From the NCBI RefSeq assembly GCF_022539315.1, contig NC_066338.1, positions 1-64,000 of the forward strand: a stretch of 64,000 nt of DNA, given 5' to 3'. The first letter of the stretch is position 1, and each line of letters starts with the position of its first letter. Source of the DNA: Serinus canaria. Taxonomy: Eukaryota; Chordata; Aves; Passeriformes; Fringillidae. Positions 25,586 through 35,724 of the stretch are shown here, in pieces. The translations under genes were made by a program, and so were the position numbers. The notes beneath the pieces were generated by a model that saw only the letters and a list, made by a program, of their open reading frames with translations, was not told where the DNA came from and did not search any database.

Positions 25586-25794
25586 GTTTAAACTTACTTT
25601 AACATAGGAAGGGAAAAAGTTCTCGGACAACTTTTCTTTGCATCTTTCTAAGCTCTTTGAAGCACTCCGTGGGGAATCTTACTTTTTCTTTTCGTCTCGG
25701 AGCTGGTAAGAACTCGACTAGTATCATGAAAAACGTCGAAGGATTCTTGCTCTGCTGGCACAGTTTTTTCTTGAGAGGAAGCCTGGAAAAGCTT

Positions 25795-27400
25795 TTTGGC
25801 TGAGATGTAGGCGGCAAGAGCCACAGAAGACGGGTTACCGCAACTTGCCAAAGGTAGGTGCCGGTTCCCGGCGTCTTTCGGCAGAAGCCGCGGTCCGGAG
25901 CGCACGGCGACCGGCACAATGCTCTGTGCGCGGAAAAGCCGCTTCTTCGCCTCCGGGAGACGGAAAGCTCGGCAGATGCTGCAATGCGGCAAAGGAAGGC
26001 GGAAAGCACCGGGATTGCGTGCACAGCTCTCAAGCTGAGCCAGGACAAGAACAAACCACTTTCCAGACGTTTAAACTTACTTTAACACAGGAAGGGAAAA
26101 AGTTCTCGGACAACTTTTCTTTGCATCTTTCGAAGCTCTTTGAAGCACTCCGTGGGGAATCTTACTTTTTCTTTTCGTCTAGGACCTGGTAAGAACTCGA
26201 CTAGCCTCATGAGAAACGTCGAGGGATTCTTGCTGTGCTGGCAGAGTTTTTTCTTGAGAGAAAGGCTGGAAAAGCTTTTTGGCTGAGATGTAGGCGGCAA
26301 GAGCCGCAGAAGACGGGTTACCGCAACTTGCCGAAGGTAGGTGCCGGTTCCCGGCGTCTTTCGGCAGAAGCTGCGGTCCGGAGCACACGGCAACCGGCAC
26401 AATGCTCTGTGCGCGGAAAAGCCGCTTCTTCGCCTCCGGGAGACGGAAAGCTCGGCAGATGCTGCGATGCGGTAAAGGAAGGCGGAAAGCACCAGGATTG
26501 CGTGCACAGCTCTCAAACTGAGGCAGGACAAGAACAAACCACTTTCCAGACGTTTAAACTTACTTTAACACAGGAAGGGAAAAAGTTCTCGGACAACTTT
26601 TCTTTGCATCTTTCGAAGCTCTTTGAAGCACTCCGTGGGGAATCTTACTTTTTCTTTTCGTCTAGGACCTGGTAAGAACTCGACTAGCCTCATGAGAAAC
26701 GTCGAGGGATTCTTGCTGTGCTGGCAGAGTTTTTTCTTGAGAGAAAGGCTGGGAAAGCTTTTTGGCTGAGATGTAGGCGGCAAGAGCCACAGAAGACGGA
26801 TTACCGCAACTTGCCAAAGGTAGGTGCTGGTTCCCGGCGTCTTTCAGCAGAAGCCGCGGTCCGGAGCGCACGGCGACCGGCACAATGCTCTGTGCGCGTA
26901 AAAGCCGCTTCTTCGCCTCCGGGAGACGGAAAGCTCGGCAGATGCTGCGATGCGGTAAAGGAAGGCGGAAAGCACCGGGATTGCGTGCACAGCTCTCAAA
27001 CTGAGGCAGGACAAGAAAGAACCACTTTCCAGACGTTTAAACTTACTTTAACACAGGAAGGGAAAAAGTTCTCGGACAACTTTTCTTTGCATCTTTCGAA
27101 GCTCTTTGAGGCACTCCGTGGGGAATCTTACTTTTTCTTTTCGTCTCGGACCTGGTAAGAACTTGATTAGCCTCATGAGAAACGTCGAGGGATTCTTGCT
27201 GTGCTGGCAGAGTTTTTTCTTGAGAGAAAGGCTGGAAAAGCTTTTTGGCTGAGATGTAGGCGGCAAGAGCCGCAGAAGACGGGTTACCGCAACTTGCCGA
27301 AGGTAGGTGCCGGTTCCCGGCGTCTTTCTGCAGAAGCCGCGGTCCGGACCGCACGGCGACCGGCACAATGCTCTGGGCGCGTAAAAGCCGCTTCTTCGCC
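25795..27400 (+). repeat. Distinct satellite subfamily, constant 483-bp period
   Basis: Markers at 25586, 26069, 26552, 27035 and 27518 are spaced exactly 483 bp, unlike the 481-484 bp variation elsewhere. The units share variants that are rare elsewhere: CTTTTTGGCTGAGATG, AACTTGCC instead of AACTCGCC, GCACGGC instead of GCACCGC, GCGCGGAAAAGCC or GCGCGTAAAAGCC, GGAAAGCTCGG, GATGCGGTAAAGGAAGGCGG, GCCTCATGAGAAACG, TGGCAGAGTTTTTTC and AACACAGGAAGGG. The block begins and ends in the middle of units, since its flanking half units are of the common type. That suggests it arrived by a copying event not aligned to the marker. One partial copy lies at about 60130-60460. Confidence 0.93.
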
Positions 27401-30400
27401 TCCGGGAGACGGAGAGCTCGGCAGATGCTGCGATGTGTTAAAGGAAGGCAGAAAGCACCGGGATTGAGCGCACAGCTCTCAAACTGAGCCAGGACGAGAA
27501 TTAACCACTTTCCAGACGTTTAAACTTACTTTAACATAGGAAGGAAAAAAGTTCCCGGACAACTTTTCTTTGCATCTTTCTAAGCTCTTTGAAGCACTCC
27601 GTGGGGAATCTTACTTTTCTTTTCGTCTCGGAGCTGGTAAGAACTCGACTAGCATCATGAAAAACGTCGAAGGATTCTTGCTGTGCTGGCACAGTTTTTT
27701 CTTGAGAGAAAGCCTGGAAAAGCTTTTTCGCTAAGATGTAGGCGGCAAGAGCCGCAGAAGACGGTTACCGCAACTCGCCGAAGGTAGGTGCCGGTTCCCG
27801 GCGTCTTTCTGCAGAAGCCGCGGTCCGGAGCGCACCGCGACCGGCACAATGCTCTGTGCGCGAAAAAGCCGCTTCTTCGCTACCGGGAGACGGAGAGCTC
27901 GGCAGATGCTGCGATGTGTTAAAGGAAGGCAGAAAGCACCGGGATTGCGTGCACAGCTCTCAAACTGAGCCAGGACAAGACATAACCACTTTCCAGACGT
28001 TTAAACTTACTTTAACGTAGGAAGGAAAAAAAGTTCCCGGACAACTTCTCTTTGCATCTTTCTAAGCTCTTTGAAGCACTCCGTGGGGAATCTTACTTTT
28101 TCTTTTCGTCTCGGAGCTGGTAAGAACTCGACTAACATCATGAAAAACGTCGAGGGATTCTTGCTGTGCTGGCACAGTTTTTTCTTGAGAGAAAGCCTGG
28201 AAAAGCTTTTTCGCTAAGATGTAGGCGGCAAGAGCCGCAGAAGACCGGTTACCGCAACTCGCCGAAGGTAGGTGCCGGTTCCCGGCGTCTTTCTGCAGAA
28301 GCCGCGGTCCGGAGCGCACCGCGACAGGCACAATGCTCTGTGCGCGAAAAAGCCACTTCTTCGCTACCGGGAGACGGAGAGCTCGGCAGATGCTGCGATG
28401 TGTTAAAGGAAGGCAGAAAGCACCGGGATTGCGTGCACAGCTCTCAAACTGAGCCAGGACAAGACATAACCACTTTCCAGACGTTTAAACTTACTTTAAC
28501 ATAGGAAGGAAAAAAGTTCCCGGACAACTTCTCTTTGCATCTTTCTAAGCTCTTTGAAGCACTCCGTGGGGAATCTTACTTTTTCTTTTCGTCTCGGAGC
28601 TGGTAAGAACTCGACTAACATCATGAAAAACGTCGAGGGATTCTTGCTGTGCTGGCACAGTTTTTTCTTGAGAGAAGGCCTGGAAAAGCTTTTTCGCTAA
28701 GATGTAGGCGGCAAGAGCCGCAGAAGACGGTTACCGCAACTCGCCGAAGGTAGGTGCCGGTTCCCGGCGTCTTTCTGCAGAAGCCGCGGTCCGGAGCGCA
28801 CCGCGACCGGCACAATGCTCTGTGCGCGAAAAAGCCGCTTCTTCGCTACCGGGAGACGGAGAGCTCGGCAGATGCTGCGATGTGTTAAAGGAAGGCAGAA
28901 AGCACCGGGATTGCGCGCACAGCTCTCAAACTGAGCCAGGACAAGACATAACCACTTTCCAGACGTTTAAACTTACTTTAACATAGGAAGGAAAAAAGTT
29001 CCCGGACAACTTCTCTTTGCATCTTTCTAAGCTCTTTGAAGCACTCCGTGGGGAATCTTACTTTTTCTTTTCGTCTCGGAGCTGGTAAGAACTCGACTAG
29101 CATCATGAAAAACGTCGAAGGATTCTTGCTGTGCTGGCACAGTTTTTTCTTGAGAGAAAGCCTGGAAAAGCTTTTTCGCTAAGATGTAGGCGGCAAGAGC
29201 CGCAGAAGACGGTTACCGCAACTCGCCGAAGGTAGGTGCCGGTTCCCGGCGTCTTTCGGCAGAAGCCGCGGTCCGGAGCGCACCGCGACCGGCACAATGC
29301 TCTGTGCGCGAAAAAGCCGCTTCTTCGCTACCGGGAGACGGAGAGCTCGGCAGATGCTGCGATGTGTTAAAGGAAGGCAGAAAGCACCGGGATTGAGCGC
29401 ACAGCTCTCAAACTGAGCCAGGACGAGAATAACCACTTTCCAGACGTTTAAACTTACTTTAACATAGGAAGGAAAAAAGTTCCCGGACAACTTCTCTTTG
29501 CATCTTTCTAAGCTCTTTGAAGCACTCCGTGGGGAATCTTACTTTTTCTTTTCGTCTCGGAGCTGGTAAGAACTCGACTAGCATCATGAAAAACGTCGAA
29601 GGATTCTTGCTGTGCTGGCACAGTTTTTTCTTGAGAGAAAGCCTGGAAAAGCTTTTTCGCTAAGATGTAGGCGGCAAGAGCCGCAGAAGACGGTTACCGC
29701 AACTCGCCGAAGGTAAGTGCCGGTTCCCGGCGTCTTTCGGCAGAAGCCGCGGTCCGGAGCGCACCGCGACCGGCACAATGCTCTGTGCGCGAAAAAGCCG
29801 CTTCTTCGCTACCGGGAGACGGAGAGCTCGGCAGATGCTGCGATGTGTTAAAGGAAGGCAGAAAGCACCGGGATTGCGTGCACAGCTCTCAAACTGAGCC
29901 AGGACAAGAATAACCACTTTCCAGACGTTTAAACTTACTTTAACATAGGAAGGAAAAAAAGTTCCCGGACAACTTCTTTTTGCATCTTTCTAAGCTCTTT
30001 GAAGCACTCCGTGGGGAATCTTACTTTTTCTTTTCGTCTCGGAGCTGGTAAGAACTCGACTAGCATCATGAAAAACGTCGAAGGATTCTTGCTGTGCTGG
30101 CACAGTTTTTTCTTGAGAGAAAGCCTGGAAAAGCTTTTTCGCTAAGATGTAGGCGGCAAGAGCCGCAGAAGACGGTTACCGCAACTCGCCGAAGCTAACT
30201 GCCGGTTCCCAGCGTCTTTCGGCAGAAGCCGCGGTCCGGAGCGCACCGTGACCGGCACAAAGCTCTGTGCGCGAAAAAGCCGCTTCTTCGCCTCCAAGAG
30301 ACGGAGAGCTCGGCAGATGCTGCGATGTGTTAAAGGAAAGCAGAAAGCACCGGGATTGCGTGCACAGCTCTCAAACTGAGCCAGGACAAGAATAACCACT

Positions 30401-31540
30401 TTCCAGACGTTTAAACTTACTTTAACATAGGAAGGGAAAAAAGTTCCCGGACAACTTCTCTTTGCATCTTTCTAAGCTCTTTGAAGCACTCCGTGGGGAA
30501 TCTTACTTTTTCTTTTCGTCTCGGAGCTGGTAAGAACTCGACTAGCATCATGAAAAACGTCGAAGGATTCTTGCTGTGCTGGCACAGTTTTTTCTTGAGA
30601 GGAAGCCTGGAAAAGCTTTTTCTCTAAGATGTAGGCGGCAAGAGCCGCAGAAGACGGTTACCGCAACTCGCCGAAGGTAGGTGCCGGTTCCCGGCGTCTT
30701 TCGGCAGAAGCCGCGGTCCGGAGCGCACCGCGACCGGCACAATGCTCTGTGCGCGAAAAAGCCGCTTCTTCGCCTCCAAGAGACGGAGAGCTCGGCAGAT
30801 GCTGCGATGTGTTAAAGGAAAGCAGAAAGCACCGGGATTGCGTGCACAGCTCTCAAACTGAGCCAGGACGAGAATTAACCACTTTCCAGACTTTTAAACT
30901 TTCTTTAACATAAGAAGGGAAAAAAGTTCCCGGACAACTTCTCTTTGCATCTTTCTAAGCTCTTTGAAGCACTCCGTGGGGAATCTTACTTTTTCTTTTC
31001 GTCTCGGAGCTGGTAAGAACTCGACTAGCATCATGAAAAACGTCGAAGGATTCTTGCTGTGCTGGCACAGTTTTTTCTTGAGAGGAAGCCTGGAAAAGCT
31101 TTTTCTCTAAGATGTAGGCGGCAAGAGCGGTAGAAGACCGGTTACCGCAACTCGCCGAAGGTAGGTGCCAGTTCCTGACGTCTTTCTGCAGAAGCCGCGG
31201 TCCGGAGCGCACCGCGACCGGCACAATGCTCTGTGCGCGAAAAAGCCGCTTCTTCGCTACCGGGAGACGGAGAGCTCGGCAGATGCTGCGATGTGTTAAA
31301 GGAAGGCAGAAAGCACCGGGATTGCGTGCACAGCTCTCAAACTGAGCCAGGACAAGACATAACCACTTTCCAGACGTTTAAACTTACTTTAACATAGGAA
31401 GGGAAAAAAGTTCCCGGACAACTTCTCTTTGCATCTTTCTAAGCTCTTTGAAGCACTCCGTGGGGAATCTTACTTTTTCTTTTCGTCTCGGAGCTGGTAA
31501 GAACTCGACTAGCATCATGAAAAACGTCGAAGGATTCTTG

Positions 31541-31554
31541 CTGTGCTGGCACAG
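31541..31554. repeat. Spaced inverted repeat CTGTGC-TG-GCACAG
   Basis: Two perfectly complementary 6-base arms are separated by two bases and lie directly before a run of Ts. In many units the left arm reads CTGTGT (a G-U pair in RNA) or CTCTGC (a broken pair). Confidence 0.85.
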
Positions 31555-31601
31555 TTTTTTCTTGAGAGAAAGCCTGGAAAAGCTTTTTCGCTAAGATGTA
31601 G

Positions 31602-31615
31602 GCGGCAAGAGCCGC
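31602..31615. repeat. Hairpin GCGGC-AAGA-GCCGC
   Basis: A perfect 5-bp stem encloses a 4-base loop. Common variants are GCGGT-AAGA-GCCGC and GCGGC-AAGA-GCCGT, which each replace one outer or inner pair with G-U in RNA. CCGGC-AAGA-GCCGC keeps four pairs. GCCGT-AAGA-GCCGC breaks the stem. Confidence 0.8.
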
Positions 31616-31649
31616 AGAAGACGGTTACCGCAACTCGCCGAAGGTAGGT

Positions 31650-31662
31650 GCCGGTTCCCGGC
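31650..31662. repeat. Hairpin GCCGG-TTC-CCGGC
   Basis: A perfect 5-bp G/C-only stem with a 3-base loop is retained in most units. Loss variants are GCCGT (4 bp, 16 units or fewer by eye), TTCCAGGC (15149-16116) and TTCCCAGC. Confidence 0.8.
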
Positions 31663-31719
31663 GTCTTTCTGCAGAAGCCGCGGTCCGGAGCGCACCGCGA
31701 CCGGCACAATGCTCTGTGC

Positions 31720-31740
31720 GCGAAAAAGCCGCTTCTTCGC
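31720..31740. repeat. 21-bp near-palindrome, consensus form
   Basis: The arms GCGAAAAAGC (31720-31729) and GCTTCTTCGC (31731-31740) flank a single C and pair at nine of ten positions. The only mismatch is A against C at the sixth pair. This form is present in the great majority of units, and the perfect form is at 503-523 and 16946-16966. The site could be a dyad recognised by a dimeric protein or a hairpin in a transcript; the sequence alone does not decide. Confidence 0.85.
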
Positions 31741-34700
31741 CTACCGGGAGACGGAGAGCTCGGCAGATGCTGCGATGTGTTAAAGGAAGGCAGAAAGCAC
31801 CGGGATTGCGTGCACAGCTCTCAAACTGAGCCAGGACAAGACATAACCACTTTCCAGACGTTTAAACTTACTTTAACATAGGAAGGGAAAAAAGTTCCCG
31901 GACAACTTCTCTTTGCATCTTTCTAAGCTCTTTGAAGCACTCCGTGGGGAATCTTACTTTTTCTTTTCGTCTCGGAGCTGGTAAGAACTCGACTAGCATC
32001 ATGAAAAACGTCGAAGGATTCTTGCTGTGCTGGCACAGTTTTTTCTTGAGAGGAAGCCTGGAAAAGCTTTTTCGCTGAGATGTAGGCGGCAAGAGCCGCA
32101 GAAGAGCGGTTACCGCAACTCGCCGAAGGTAAGTGCCGGTTCCCGGCGTCTTTCTGCAGAAGCCGCGGTCCGGAGCGCACCGCGACCGGCACAATGCTCT
32201 GTGCGCGAAAAAGCCGCTTCTTCGCCTACCGGGAGACGGAGAGCTCGGCAGATGCTGCGATGTGTTAAAGGAAGGCAGAAAGCACCGGGATTGCGTGCAC
32301 AGCTCTCAAACTGAGCCAGGACGAGACATAACCACTTTCCAGACGTTTAAACTTACTTTAACATAGGAAGGGAAAAAAGTTCCCGGACAACTTCTCTTTG
32401 CATCTTTCTAAGCTCTTTGAAGCACTCCGTGGGGAATCTTACTTTTTCTTTTCGTCTCGGAGCTGGTAAGAACTCGACTAGCATCATGAAAAACGTCGAA
32501 GGATTCTTTCTGTGTTGTCACAGTTTTTTCTTGAGAGAAAGCCTGGAAAAGTTTTTTCTCTAAGATGTAGGCGGCAAGAGCCGTAGAAGACTGGTTAACG
32601 CAACTCGCCGAAGGTAAGTGCCAGTTCCCGGCATCTTTCGGCAGAAGCCGCTGTCAGGAGCGCACCGCGACCGGCACAATGCTCTGTGCGCGAAAAAGCC
32701 GCTTCTTCGCCTCCGGGAGACGGAGAGCTCGGCAGATGCTGCGATGTGTTAAAGGAAGGCAAATACACCGGGATTGCGCGCACAGCTCTCAAATTGAGCC
32801 AGGACGAGAATAACCACTTTCCAGACGTTTAAACTTACTTTAACATGGGAAAGGAAAAAAGTTCCCGGACAACTTCTCTTTGCATCTTTCTAAGCTCTTT
32901 GAAGCACTCCATGGGGAATCTTACATTTTCTTTTCGTCTCAGGCCTGGTAAGAACTCGACTAGCATCATGAAAAACGTCGAAGGATTCTTGCTGTGCTGG
33001 CACAGTTTTTTCTTGAGAGGAAGCCTGGAAAAGCTTTTTCGCTAAGATGTAGGCGGCAAGAGCCGCAGAAGACCGGTTACCGCAACTCGCCGAAGGTAGG
33101 TGCCGGTTCCCGGCGTCTTTCGGCAGAAGCCGCGGTCCGGAGCGCACCGCGACCGGCACAATGCTCTGTGCGCGAAAAAGCCGCTTCTTCGCTACCGGGA
33201 GACGGAGAGCTCGGCAGATGCTGCGATGTGTTAAAGGAAGGCAAATACACCGGGATTGCGCGCACAGCTCTCAAATTGAGCCAGGACAAGACATACCACT
33301 TTCCAGACGTTTAAACTTACTTTAACATGGGAAAGGAAAAAAGTTCCCGGACAACTTCTCTTTGCATCTTTCTAAGCTCTTTGAAGCACTCCGTGGGGAA
33401 TCTTAGTTTTTCTTTTCGTCTCGAAGCTGGTAAGAACTCGACTAGCATCATGAAAAACGTCGAAGGATTCTTGGTGTGTTGGCACAGTTTTTTCTTGAGA
33501 GAAAGCCTCGAAAAGTTTTTTCTCTAAGATGTAGGCGGTAAGAGCCGTAGAAGATCGGTTACCGCAACTCGCCGAAGGTAGGTGCTGGTTCCCAGCGTCT
33601 TTCGGCAGAAGCCGGGGTCCGGAGCGCACCGCGACCGGCACAATGCTCTGTGCGCGAAAAAGCCGCGTCTTCGCTACCGGGAGACCGAGAGCTCAGCAGA
33701 TGCTGCGATGTGTTAAAGGAAGGCAGAAAGCAACGGGATTGCGTGCACAGCTCTCAAACTGAGCCAGGACAAGACATAACCACTTTCCCAACTTTTAAAC
33801 TTACTTTAACATAGGAAGGAAAAAAGTTCTCGGACAACTTCTCTTTGCATCTTTCTAAGCTCTTTGAAGCACTCCGTGGGGAATCTTACTTTTTCTTTTC
33901 GTCTCGGAGCTGGTAAGAACTCGACTAGCATCATGAAAAACGTCGAAGGATTCTTGCTGTGCTGGCACAGTTTTTTCTTGAGAGAAAGCCTGGAAAAGCT
34001 TTTTCGCTAAGATGTAGGCGGTAAGACCCGTAGAACACCGGTTACCGCAACTCGCCGAAGGTAGGTGCCGGTTCCCGGCGTCTTTCTGCAGAAGCCCCGG
34101 TCCGGAGCGCACCGTGACTGGCACAATGCTCTGTGCGCAAAAAAGCCGCTTCTTCGCTACCGGGAGACGGAGAGCTCGGCAGATGCTGCGATGTGTTAAA
34201 GGAAGGCAGAAAGCACCGGGATTGAGTGCACAGCTCTCAAACTGAGCCAGGACAAGACATAACCACTTTCCAGACGTTTAAACTTACTTTAACATAGGAA
34301 GGAAAAAAGTTCTCGGACAACTTCTCTTTGCATCTTACTAAGCTCTTTGAAGCACTCCGTGGGGAATCTTACTTTTTCTTTTCGTCTCGGAGCTGGTAAG
34401 AACTCGACTAGCATCATGAAAAACGTCGAAGGATTCTTGCTGTGCTGGCACAGTTTTTTCTTGAGAGAAAGCCTGGAAAAGCTTTTTCGCTAAGATGTAG
34501 GCGGCAAGAGCCGCAGAAGACGGTTACCGCAACTCGCCGAAGGTAGGTGCCGGTTCCCGGCGTCTTTCTGCAGAAGCCGCGGTCTGGAGCGCACCGCGAC
34601 AGCCACAATGCTCTGTGCGCGAAAAAGCCACTTCTTCGCTACCGGGAGACAGAGAGCTCGGCAGATGCTGCGATGTGTTAAAGGAAGGCAGAAAGCACCG

Positions 34701-35269
34701 GGATTGAGCGCACAGCTCTCAAACTGAGCCAGGACAAGACATAACCACTTTCCAGACGTTTAAACTTACTTTAACATAGGAAGGAAAAAAAGTTCTCGGA
34801 CAACTTCTCTTTGCATCTTTCTAAGCTCTTTGAAGCCCTCCGTGGGGAATCTTACTTTTTCATTTCGTCTGAGGCCTGGTAAGAACTCGACTAGTATCAT
34901 GAAATACGTCGAGGGATTCTTGCTGTGCTGGCACAGATTTTTCTTGAGAGAAAGCCTGGAAAAGCTTTTTCGCTAAGATGTAGGCGGCAAGAGCCGCAGA
35001 AGACGGTTACCGCAACTCGCCGAAGGTAGGTGCCGGTTCCCGGCGTCTTTCGGCAGAAGCCGCGGTCCGGAGCGCACCGCGAGCGGCACAATGCTATGTG
35101 CGCGAAAAAGCCGCTTCTTCGCTACCGGGAGAAGGAGATCTCGGCAGATGCTGCGATGAGTTAAAGGAAGGCAAAAAACACCGGGATTGCGTGCACAACT
35201 CTCAAACTGAGCCAGGACGAGAATTAACCGCTTCCCAGACGTTTAAACTTACTTTAATATAAGAAAGAA

Positions 35270-35720
35270 AAAAAGTTCTCGGACAACTTCTCTTTGCATC
35301 TTTCTAAGCTCTTTGAAGCACTCGGTGGGGAATCTTACTTTTTCTTTTCGTCTGAGGCCTGGTAAGAACTCGACTAGTATCATGAAAAACGTCGAGGGAT
35401 TCTTGCTGTGCTGGCACAGATTTTTCTTGAGAGGAAGCCTGGAAAATCTTTCTCGCTGAGATATAGGCGGTAAGAGCCGCAGAAGAGCGGTTACCGCAAC
35501 TCGCCGAAGGTAAGTGCCGGTTCCCGGCGTCTTTCTGCAGAAGCCGCGGTCCGGAGCGCAACGCGAGCGGCACAATGCTATCTGCGCGAAAAAGCCACTT
35601 CATCACTACCGGGAGACGGAGAGGTCGGCAGATGCTGCGATGTGTTAAAGGAAGGCAGAAAGCACCGGGATTGCGCGCACAGCTCTCAAATTATACCAGG
35701 ACGAGAATTAACCACTTTCC
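35270..35720 (+). repeat. Duplicated unit D, copy 1
   Basis: This unit matches 41070-41520 at an offset of 5800 bp (12 units). Shared rare variants are GCACTCGGTGGGG, TCTGAGGCCTGG, GGCACAGATTTTTC, GGAAAATCTTTCTCGCTGAG, GCGCAACGCGAGC, ATGCTATCTGCGCG and AAATTATACCAGGA. Confidence 0.88.
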
Positions 35721-35724
35721 AGAC

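Larger units (their letters stand above)
31376..31859 (+). repeat. Reference satellite unit (484 bp)
   Basis: This unit, from one GTTTAAAC to the next, is close to the consensus and serves as a map. Its order is: GTTTAAAC (31376-31383); an A/T-rich stretch; a pyrimidine-rich tract (about 31469-31488); spaced inverted repeat CTGTGC-TG-GCACAG (31541-31554); a run of six Ts (31555-31560); palindrome AAAAGCTTTT with a HindIII site (31578-31587); hairpin GCGGC-AAGA-GCCGC (31602-31615); hairpin GCCGG-TTC-CCGGC (31650-31662); long-loop stem GCGCAC/GTGCGC (31690-31695 with 31716-31721); and a 21-bp near-palindrome (31720-31740). Counting bases over 31381-31860 gives about 52% G+C, with 65% in 31621-31740 and 37% in the first 60 bases. 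I count about 35 CpGs in a unit of this type, about two thirds of them in the middle 240 bp. Confidence 0.95.
27518..32827 (+). repeat. Homogeneous core: 11 highly similar units
   Basis: Eleven unit lengths (mean 482.6 bp) form the most uniform part of the window. Neighbours differ at few sites, mainly GTAGGTGCC or GTAAGTGCC, TGCGTGCAC or TGAGCGCAC, and ACGGTTACC or the one-base-longer ACCGGTTACC. Steps of 481-482 bp between 28624 and 30551 come from the shorter ACGGTTACC and AGAATAACC variants. Low divergence with a gradual rise on both sides marks the most recently amplified or homogenised segment here. Confidence 0.88.

Noticed and set aside
26235..27158. Plus-strand frames of 146 codons in the 25.8-27.4 kb subfamily as genes
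   Set aside because: They begin at GTG within TGTGCTGGCAGAG, overlap minus-strand frames of similar length, and are open mainly because these units are exactly 483 bp (161 codons) and lack the usual stop at the unit junction. No ribosomal, splice or domain evidence supports them.
31431..31436. Octamer-type factor site CTTTGCAT (close to ATTTGCAT) in each unit
   Set aside because: One base differs from the core octamer and there is no companion promoter element. A 7-of-8 match in every unit is a single chance event copied many times.
31547..31662. RNA polymerase III internal promoter: TGGCACAGT (A-box-like) and GGTTCCCGGC (B-box-like)
   Set aside because: The A-box match is nine of eleven positions, but six Ts follow at once and would terminate polymerase III. 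The B-box lacks the GA after GGTTC. No tRNA or 5S-like fold is evident.
31732..31746. CENP-B box at TTCGCTACCGGGAG or TTCGCCTCCGGGAG
   Set aside because: TTCG and CGGG are present but the spacing between them is about four bases too short, and the central A is missing, so it cannot fit the nine-position core.
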